Shown here piece after piece: positions 30,664-38,070 of a DNA stretch of 64,000 nucleotides. Made by a program: the position numbers and the translations under genes. Origin of the DNA: Aureococcus anophagefferens (taxonomy: Eukaryota > Sar > Pelagophyceae > Pelagomonadales > Pelagomonadaceae); assembly GCF_000186865.1 (NCBI RefSeq), contig NW_008705590.1:402341-466340 (forward strand). Direction: 5' to 3'. Every line of letters begins with the position of its first letter. Within the stretch, counting starts at the first letter, position 1. The notes below the pieces were generated by a model, which was given only the letters and a program-made list of their open reading frames with translations, ran no database searches and was not told the DNA's origin.

Positions 30664-33193
30664 TTAGCGCAGCTTCGACGGGCAGCAGACGAGGCAGCAG
30701 GGGCAGTTGTCGACCATGAAGTCGGACTTCTTCGAGGACGCGTGGGACCGGTCGATCTCCAGGGACCTGCCGATGTTCGCGAAGCCCGCCTCGTCGAAGG
30801 CGCCGCCGGCCTCGACGACCTTGGCCAGCGCCAGGAGCGTCGTGTCGTCGCGGAAGAGCAGGTCGTCCGGCAGGCCCGCGCACCCGAACTTGGCCTCGAG
30901 GACGCCCTTGAACTGCGCGAGGTCCATGGAGTCGATGCCCGAGTCCACGAGGGGCTGCGTCGCGCGGATCGAGTCCGCGGGCCGCCGCGCCAGCAGCGCG
31001 AGCTCCGTCGCGAGGTCCGCTAAAACGCCGCCCGCGGCGACCGCGCCGTCGGCGCCCGCGGCGCGCGGCTGGCTCGCGACGAGGCGCGTCGTCTCGTCCG
31101 TCGGTGGCGCGGCGCCGTCGCGCAGGTTCGCGGCGAAGGCGACCTTCAGCGACCCCGCCGCGTGGCCCGCCTTGCAGCGCTTCCGCGCGATCTTGCCCGA
31201 CGTCGTCTTCGCGATCGTCCGCGGCTTCAGGAACACGAGGGCGTCGACGGCCGCGCCGTGCTCCGCGGCGACGGCGTTCGCGACGAGCTCCGCGAGGGCG
31301 CCGTAGCCCAACGCGCCGTCCGGGCCCTCGCGCGCCGCCAAACCCCGCCGCCGCCGCTGCGCGGCGTCGTCGTCGCGGACCTCCGCGAGGACGACGAGCC
31401 GCTCCTCGCCGCCGTCGTCGACGGAGAACGCCGCGACGCAGCCCGGGCGCAGCGACTCCGGCGCGGCCCGCTCGACGGACCGCTCGATGTCCTGGGGGTA
31501 GTGGTTCTTGCCCCGGAGGATGACGAGGTCCTTGAGGCGGCCGCAGACGAAGAGCTCGCCGCGGAGCAGGAAGCCGACGTCGCCCGTGCGGAGCCAGGGC
31601 CCCCCGGTGCCGTCGGCGAGCTCCGCGCGGAACTCGCCGTCGCAGTCCCGGTTCCAGTAGCCGGCGGCCGTGGACGGCGACGACACCCAGATCTCGCCGA
31701 CGCGGCCCTCGCCGAGCCGCTTTTTCGGGCCGTCGTCGTCGTCGCCGCAGTTGGACACGATCGCGACGTCGACGCCCGCGTCGGCCCGCGGCGCGCCGCA
31801 GCCCACGAGCCACTCGCCGTTCGCCGCCTCGACGACGAGGCCGTCGGCGCGCAGCGCGTCGCCGTCGACGCGCGCGGCCGCCGCGCCGTTGCACGTGACC
31901 ATGACCGTCGACTCCGCGAGGCCGTAGGTCGGGAAGACGACGTTCTCCGGCAGGCCGTGCTCCCGCCCGTAGAAGGCGACGAAAGCGTCGAGCGCGCCCT
32001 TGTCGACGGGCTCCGCGGCGTCGATCATGTGCTCGACGCAGCTCAGGTCGAGCCTCGCCGCCGGCGGCTTCCGCGTCGACAGCGCGTACGCGAAGTTCGG
32101 CGCCTGCATGTGCGTGCCCCGGAACTTGGCGATGGCCTCGAGCCAACAGGCCGGCCGCTTCACGAAGGTGAACGGCGACGCGTAGAAGCCCGACCCGCCG
32201 CAGCGGAGCGTGCCGAGGTAGCTCCCGATCAAGCCCATGTCGTGGTACTGGGGCAGCCAGGAGACGCACACCGTCTTCTCCGTCGCTTTCAGCTCGGAGA
32301 CGATGAGGGTCAGGTTGTGGGTCAGGGACGCGTGCGTGATGACGACGCCCTTGGGCTCGGACGTCGAGCCCGACCTGTGTGCAAATCAACCGGTGGAACG
32401 CCCCGTCCGGCAAAAACTTCAAACCTCTCTAGCTCGGTCACATCGAAGTCGATTCGGCTGATTTTTGGACGGATCGATTGCTCTCGTCGAGTTCTCGAAG
32501 CACAGCGGAAGTGATTGTGTCAAAACATTCGAATACGCTCACATTGAAGTCGGGTTGAAGATTTGATTTCCACACAGAGCCCGACGTGTACTGGAGGAAC
32601 GCGACGTTCGCGTGGGGGCCGTCGACGGGCCCGTGGGGCAGGCCGTCGCCCTTCTTGCCCAGGTCCGCGTCGCAGACGATCCACTTGAGCGACTCGGGCC
32701 AGGCGACGCCCCGGGGCCCGAAGACGGACGCCGCGGACGCCGCGAGCGCGCCGGCCTTCTTCGCCCAGCCGTACGCCGTCGACGTGAGCGCGAACCGGGC
32801 GTCGCAGGAGCCGCAGATGGACACGAAGGCGCCGAGCTCCGCCGTGAACTTCTTCCGCGGCTCCGGCGGGAACACGGGCACGGCGACGCAGCCGCGGCGG
32901 CCGCAGCCCAGGAACGCGACGACGAAGCTGAGGCACGGCTCGTAGACGAGCACGCAGCGGTCGCCGACGCCGACGCCCTCCCGGTTCGCGAGGCGCCAGG
33001 CGACGCGCGCCGCCAGGAGCTCCACGGACGCGTAGCTGAGCTGCCGGCCGAGCTCGACGGCGCCCCGCTTGTCGTCCCACCAGCTGAAGAGCGGCACCTC
33101 GCCCTTCTCCCGGGCGCGGACCGCCAGGAGCTCCGACAGCGACGTCGCTTGGTCCGCCGTCCCTTCGCCGGTGAGGCACGCTGCCGCAGCCAT
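30664..33193 (-). CDS. Fatty acyl-AMP ligase with C-terminal acyl-carrier domain
   Basis: Exons (minus) 33193-32586 and 32374-30664, 772 residues. Adenylate-forming fold: the P-loop is YTSGSTSEPKGVVITH, whose codon for its first Thr is split by the introner. Then SWLPQYHDMGLIGSYLG, a hallmark of the FAAL/FadD32 group, GLAES, GGPWLRTGDVGFL and the catalytic Lys region RTIAKTTSGKIARKRC. FAALs make acyl-AMP and pass the acyl group to a carrier rather than to CoA. Here the carrier is attached: LVDSGIDSMDLAQFKGVLEA carries the phosphopantetheine Ser. The protein ends in a Cys-rich tail, NCPCCLVCCPSKLR, possibly lipidated. No reductase or ketosynthase follows in the chain. The start is ATG 33193. 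Confidence 0.9.
32375..32577 (+). mobile_element. Introner element, family B (copy B3), antisense to its host gene
   Basis: A 203-bp element with termini CTGTGTGCAAATC and GATTTCCACACAG (12 of 13 matching as an inverted repeat) and a perfect 8-bp duplication AGCCCGAC (32367-32374 and 32578-32585). Its internal sequence reads like B1 and B2 on the plus strand, but the host gene runs on the minus strand. On the host strand the intron is 32585 down to 32375 (211 bp): the target copy GTCGGGCT gives the GT donor, and the element's left end read backwards gives ...GCACACAG. Splicing restores QYT|SGSTSEPKG. Confidence 0.93.
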
Positions 33194-33719
33194 CGTCGCG
33201 GCGCGCGATCTCGCGCACGCAGTGCGGTTGTTGCCGCCGTGCAAGGCTATTTTGTGGCTGTGGCAACCAGCTTGCTTGAAGGGGTCCTTGAAGTTCAACC
33301 ATGTGCCGGACCTCCTCGCGGACCCCAAATAACCGGGACACCGTGCGATTTTGCGGTTTTGACTCCACCCAATGCCTTGAAGCGGGCCTGGTCGATCCTC
33401 GACCTCTTGTGCGCGCCGGCGGACTTCGGCGCCGGCGGGCGGCGTCGAGTTCGAGGACTCGGACTTGGAGACGACGACGTGGAGCCCGCTGTCCTACCTC
33501 GTGTCCTTCGTGCCTCGCGTCCTACCTCGGCCGAAGCGGCAGACGTCGCTACCGGACAACGGCCAAGTGAGTTTTTTTCACGGCTCCTTGACGTCAACAC
33601 ACAAGTGCTTGCAGTCTTCCTAACGAACAATCGCATCTCTCGAATCTGTGTGCTCAGCACCACGACTGACTGTCATTTGCATCTCTCCGATGCATCAACG
33701 CACCGTGCCAGTGCATACG
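33194..33719. other. Divergent intergenic region with an orphan exon-like segment
   Basis: On the plus strand ~33360-33567 reads protein-like, but in two frames: NALKRAWSILDLLCAPADF, then GVEFEDSDLETTTWSPLSYL and LVSFVPRVLP... to PDNGQ. It is followed by GTGAGTTTTTTT, a perfect donor consensus, at 33568. No downstream exon that continues it was found. It may be a gene fragment or the 5' exon of an unannotated transcript. At 33320 the motif GGACCCCAAATA resembles one at 5211. Confidence 0.4.
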
Positions 33720-34936
33720 ATGCATCGCACGCACCGGATCACGGATCTGGCCATGCGCGTGGCCTCGTTTGCGTCTTTCGCGGCGTCCGCGACGACGACG
33801 ACGAAGCCATCAACGGCGACGCGCATCCACATCGGCTCCTGCTCGGACACGGAGGAGTTCCAGCCCATGTGGTCGACGCTGCGCCGGCGGCGCGGCGACG
33901 CCTTCTTCTGGGGCGGCGACATCGTCTACGGCGACCGCTTCTCGCCCGAGGTCGAGCGCCTGCCCGCGACGTACCGCGCCGCGCAGGAGCTCCTCGGCGC
34001 GCTGCGCCCGACGCCGGCGAACGCGTCCATGCTCCAGGCGCTCTACGGCAAGCAGAAGCGCGAGTCGGGCTACGCGGCCTACGCCGCGTCGCTGGCCGTC
34101 GTCGACGGCATCTGGGACGACCACGACTTCGGCGTCGACAACGCTCACGGCGGCACGCTCGACGGCGCGACGAAGGACGCGCACAAGGCCGCGCTCCTCG
34201 ACTTCCTCGACGTCGCNNNNNNNNNNNNNNNNNNNNNNNNNNNNNNNNNNNNNNNNNNNNNNNNNNGGGCTGGTTCGAGTACCCGGCGGAACGGCAGCGG
34301 CTCTTCGAGGCCCTCGCGCGGCACAACGCGACGGCCTTCCTCGTCTCCGGCGACGTCCACTTCGCGGAGCTGAGCGCCTACGCCTGCGAGGGCGGCGGGC
34401 GGCGGCGCGCGGTCGCGGAGCTCACGACGTCGGGGCTGTCGCACGCGTGGGGCTCGCGGGACCCGGCCTTCTACGACTCGCGCGCGCTGCACCGCTTCAA
34501 GCACTTCGCCATGGTCGTCCACCAGTTCATCCTCCGCCGCTTCGTCTGGACCTACCAGCTCCCGGGGGGGCGGTACCACCTGGGCCTCAACGCCGGCGAG
34601 CTCGACGTCGACGCGGAGGCCGGGACGCTCGTCGCGCGCGCGCTCGACCACCGGGGCCGCGTCGCGCTGGAGCGCACCTGGGCCTTGGAGGAGCTGCACG
34701 TCGGCGCCCTCGGCGCCGGGCCCCTGGCCTGCGCGCCCGTCCGCGGCGCCGCGTCGCGGCCCGCGGCGGCGCTCGGCTTCGCCGCGACCTACGCGGTCGT
34801 CGCCGCGCCCGTGGTCCTCTACCTCGCGCTCACGCTCGCCCTCGCCTACCGGGTCCTCCGCTGCGTCTGGGCGACGCTCTCGCCCGACCGCCTCAGCCGC
34901 GCGCGGAGCCTCTCGGACCTCGTCTTTCTCGTCTGA
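33720..34936 (+). CDS. PhoD-like alkaline phosphatase/phosphodiesterase, membrane-anchored (spans gap)
   Basis: Start taken at ATG 33720 (alternatives 33690, 33753), giving a signal-like N-terminus. Metal-site motifs of the PhoD metallophosphatase fold are visible: HIGSCSDTEEFQPMW, then FFWGGDIVYGDRFSPEVE, GIWDDHDFGVDNAHGG, and after the gap FLVSGDVHFAELSAYACEGG and TTSGLSHAWG. Near the C-terminus FAATYAVVAAPVVLYLALTL is a TM anchor. Family members cleave phosphate mono- or diesters outside the cell, used in phosphate scavenging. The 50-N gap (34217-34266) hides part of the catalytic middle and the two halves are in different frames, so the true gap size is unknown. Confidence 0.82.
34217..34266. 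other. Assembly gap (50 N)
   Basis: A run of 50 N inside the PhoD-like gene. The reading frame differs on the two sides, so the placeholder length is not the real one. Confidence 0.97.
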
Positions 34937-35481
34937 CGAACGCACTGCATTGTAACAAATCCCGCCGGCGCGCCGCCGCCGCGTAACGGAGATAGGGCGC
35001 GTCGTTACGACTTTCGGCGCCGGCGCGGGGGGCCATCCGGAAATTGGCGGAACGCGAGGAGCGCCGCGCGACGGAGCTCGCGGTCGCGCAGCACCAGCTC
35101 CGCACGGAGAAGGCGACGGCGCTCCAGGCCCGCTCCGCCAACAAGCAGGCGCGGGACGCCGCCGAGCGCATCTTCGGCGACGGCGAGGGTAACGAAAGGC
35201 GTCTTGAAGTCAAATTGCACCTCGTCAGATTCTTCGAAACTCTTCGAAGCAAGCTCGCATCAGGAACTCATCGCATCTTCGGCACTGCGACGCACCCACA
35301 AGCACGAACACGTCTCGCTGCAATGGTTCGACCGCTTGAGGACACGACCAACCACCTCGCGCCGCGGCGCACGAAGTTCGCGCCCGCGCGGAAGCCGGCA
35401 CCGTTGCAAGATCTCGATGCAATCGCAACCAAGCCTTACGTTCCCGAGCGCAAGAAGCACGCGGAGCGGCCGACGACGAAG
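34937..35481. other. Upstream region with an orphan coiled-coil exon
   Basis: On the plus strand ~35020-35190 encodes a charged helical segment (LAEREERRATELAVAQHQL, then ARSANKQARDAAERIFGDG) followed by GAGGGTAACG, a possible donor. The frame stays open into the methyltransferase gene at 35482, so it may be a 5' exon of that gene with an intron between, or a gene fragment. Sequence 35190-35330 is clearly lower in GC, like a leader or intron. Confidence 0.4.
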
Positions 35482-36183
35482 ATGAATCGGTCGTTGCAGC
35501 TGCTCTTCGTCGCGTGGCTCGTCGCGCCCTACGCCATCTCAAGCCTCGTGGACCCGGTCGGCTGCGCGGCCGCGTGGCGCTGGAATCTCAACACGCTCAA
35601 GCACCTGCACGCGTACCAGTCCTCGCCGCTGTTCCTCGCGGCCTGCGCCATGCTCGCCGTCGAGCGCGTCGTCTACACCGTCGTCTGGTGCTACCCGAAG
35701 GCCTGGCTCCGCTTCACGCGCGGCGTCCTGCGCGACACCTACTTCTACGGCGCCGGCGACAACGTCGTCGACGTGATCTACAAGTTCTTCAAGATCAACA
35801 AGTGCTTCCAGGGCGGCGGCTTCGCGCTCCTCTACTTCCTCGCCGCGCCGGCGATCCGGCCGGGCGAGATCTCGCTCTTCCAGTGGGTCGTCGGCGCCAA
35901 CCTCGTCGCGCTCGGCCAGGCGCTCAACGTCGGCATCTACCGGAGCATCGGCAAGGTCGGCGTGTACTACGGCTACAAGTACGGCATGAGCGTGCCCTGG
36001 TGCACGGGCTTCCCCTTCAACGTCTGCTGCGCGCACCCGCAGTACCTCGGCTCCGCGCTCACGGCCTACGGCTTTGTGCTCCTCGCCGCGACGGACGCGC
36101 ACGTGCTCCGCGGCTGGGGCGGCCTGGCGCACGTCCAGGCGCTCCAGTACGCCTACATGTCCTTCGTCGAGCACAACCTCTGA
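35482..36183 (+). CDS. Phospholipid N-methyltransferase (PEMT/OPI3-like)
   Basis: 233 residues from ATG 35482. The longer open frame to 35044 begins with TTG and probably includes non-coding sequence. Multi-pass: LLFVAWLVAPYAISSL, PLFLAACAMLAVERVVYTVV and FQWVVGANLVALGQALNVGI are hydrophobic. GIYRSIGKVGVYYGYKYG, then PWCTGFPFNVCCAHPQYLGS, then YMSFVEHNL match the conserved SAM-binding and C-terminal blocks of class II phosphatidylethanolamine N-methyltransferases, which make phosphatidylcholine in the ER. Length is usual for the family (~200-230). Confidence 0.78.
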   Translation: MNRSLQLLFVAWLVAPYAISSLVDPVGCAAAWRWNLNTLKHLHAYQSSPLFLAACAMLAVERVVYTVVWCYPKAWLRFTRGVLRDTYFYGAGDNVVDVIYKFFKINKCFQGGGFALLYFLAAPAIRPGEISLFQWVVGANLVALGQALNVGIYRSIGKVGVYYGYKYGMSVPWCTGFPFNVCCAHPQYLGSALTAYGFVLLAATDAHVLRGWGGLAHVQALQYAYMSFVEHNL

Positions 36184-36354
36184 GGGGCCTCTTCCCCGCG
36201 TATCGCGAGCGCGGCCGCCTCGAGCGGCCGCCCTCGACGCGCCCGCCCTCGACGCGCTCCCGGCGTCCCGCTGGTCGTAGCGTGTATGTTAAATAAGTAG
36301 CCCTTGTGTGGATGGGCACCGAGTTCCCGAGCTCAAGGAGCCTCGATGATTACC

Positions 36355-36993
36355 CTACGTGGCGACGTGGACGTAGGCCGTGGTGAGGACAAAGGCCGTC
36401 GTCACGTTGAGCGCCGCGACGGTGCGCTTGGTGCCGTCGTGGTACTCCGCGCCGAAGTAGGAGCCGATGTTCGTGTAGGGCGACAGCGCGCCGAGCGCGA
36501 ACGCGCGGCGCGCCGTCGGCGGCGCGCCGGCGCGGACCGCGGCCTAGGAATTCAGCGGCACGAGCGCGACCTGGACGAACGACCTCGTCGCGACGACGGC
36601 GGACACGTCGCGGACCTCGCGCGCCCGGGCTCGGCGCGGAGAGGCCGATGAGCGCGAACACGACCGGCGCGAAGGCGCTCCCGAGCGCGAGCGACGCTGG
36701 CCCGCGGTCATCTCGCGGCGTCCTCGGCCTCCCGGTCGACGATCGCTTGGACGCGCTTCTTGAACGCGGCGAAATCGTCGGGCTTGGACGCCTGCTCGTC
36801 GAACGGGTCGTCGTTGTAGCCGCTCGAGCATGGATCACCCCCACAATAATGGGCGCCGTACACGGTCTCTGTCGGCTCCTGCTCTCGCTCTGGCTTCGCG
36901 CCGACGACGCGCGCGCGTCGTCGCGGGTGCGTCGACGGCACGAAGCCGAGCGCGGTAGAGGCGAGCAGCATAGCCGCGACCGCGCGCGCGCGC
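36355..36993 (-). pseudogene. Plastid-targeted small membrane protein, reading frame broken
   Basis: Starts at ATG 36993: MRARAVAAMLLASTALGF|VPS, a plastid leader. It continues GAHYCGGDPCSSGYND and FAAFKKRVQAIVDREAEDAA. The frame then shifts to DDRGPASLALGSAFAPVVFA (a TM-like segment) and shifts again to REVRDVSAVVATRSFVQVA. It meets an in-frame TAG at ~36544 and continues ALGALSPYTNIGSYFGAEYH and ALNVTTAFVLTTAYVHVAT to a stop at 36355. The protein-like sequence persists across every break, so this is either a very young pseudogene or an error-rich stretch of assembly. Family not recognised. Confidence 0.55.
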
Positions 36994-37117
36994 ATTGCTC
37001 GCAAACTCGCGCGCAGCTCGACCACGCGCCGACGCAGCCCACCAGCCCGCGTCAAGAGCGTCAAGCTTGTCGAAGATCGGTCGAAGGTGCCGCTGCCGTG
37101 TCTTGTTGCAGCACGCA

Positions 37118-38053
37118 ATGGACTCAAGCCCGCGGGCGCAGCGAGAGGTGGACGCACCGCGCACCGCGAGTTCGCGGGCGCAGCAGCGAGAGGACGGCGA
37201 GTGCGAGGAGGGCGAGTGCGAGGCGGACGACTGGCTCTCGCGCGCCCGCGCCCTTGGGCCGCGGCTCCGTGCCCTCCATTCCGACGAGCCGAGCGCCCCC
37301 CACGACGCGTCGGCCTTTCCGAGCTGGACGCAGCTGCACGTGTCGGCGCCCGGCGGGCGGCACGACGGCGAGTCCGGCCGGCGCGCGCTCGACGCGCTGC
37401 GCCGCGACCGGCGCTTCGACGCGCCGGACGCGTACGCGCGGCAGTGCCGGGCGCTCGGCGGCGTCGACGCGGCCGCGTGCCACGTCCTGCGGGACTACGG
37501 CGCCAGGCCCGGCGAGTTCTACGAGGAGGTGCGCGAGGCGCAGAACGCGCTCTGGGCCGCGGCGCGCTGCGCGCGGGGCGCGTCGAACGAGCGCGCGGGC
37601 CGGCACCGCGACGCGATCCGCTGCTACGCCGACGCCGTCGCGCTCGACGACACGTCCGCGGACGCGTTCCGGGGCCGCGCGCGCGCGGCCGTGGAGACCC
37701 TGGACGAGCCCGACGCGCTCCTCGACGACGCCGCGGCGCTGAAGCGCGCGCGGCTCGCCGTCGACGACCTCGCGCGCGCCGCGGCGCTCGGCGGCGAGGA
37801 CCGCGGCGACGCGGACCTGCGGCGCCGCGCGACGGAGACGCGGGACCGCTGCGCCCGGAGCCGGCCGGGCGTCGTCGTCTCCGCGTCCAACGACGCGCGC
37901 GCGCGCCAGGCGGCGCGCCGGCCCGGCGACCGCGCGCCCGCGGCCGCGCCGTCGTCGTCGTCGTCGGACCGCCTCGTCCGCGCGCTCGTCTCCGCCGGCC
38001 GGAAGAAGCACAAGAAGGAGAAGAAGGAGAAGAAGAAGGCGCGCGCCTCCTAA
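37118..38053 (+). CDS. TPR-like protein with Lys-rich tail
   Basis: 311 residues from ATG 37118. N-terminal acidic patch (EDGECEEGECEADDW). Residues ~140-250 are helical and include a TPR-like unit, NERAGRHRDAIRCYADAVAL, DDTSADAFRGRARA. The tail is Ser-rich then KKHKKEKKEKKKARAS, a nuclear/nucleolar-type basic end. No enzymatic motif. Its stop is 17 bp from that of the convergent gene at 38071. Probably a co-chaperone-like or nuclear adaptor protein; not identified. Confidence 0.65.
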   Translation: MDSSPRAQREVDAPRTASSRAQQREDGECEEGECEADDWLSRARALGPRLRALHSDEPSAPHDASAFPSWTQLHVSAPGGRHDGESGRRALDALRRDRRFDAPDAYARQCRALGGVDAAACHVLRDYGARPGEFYEEVREAQNALWAAARCARGASNERAGRHRDAIRCYADAVALDDTSADAFRGRARAAVETLDEPDALLDDAAALKRARLAVDDLARAAALGGEDRGDADLRRRATETRDRCARSRPGVVVSASNDARARQAARRPGDRAPAAAPSSSSSDRLVRALVSAGRKKHKKEKKEKKKARAS

Positions 38054-38070
38054 CCGACGAGTCTAGAGTC

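Noticed and set aside
15780..33193. A biosynthetic gene cluster linking the SDR/FAD fusion and the FAAL-ACP
   Set aside because: They are 12 kb apart with unrelated channel, LRR, ankyrin and plastid genes between; functional partnership is only a hypothesis.
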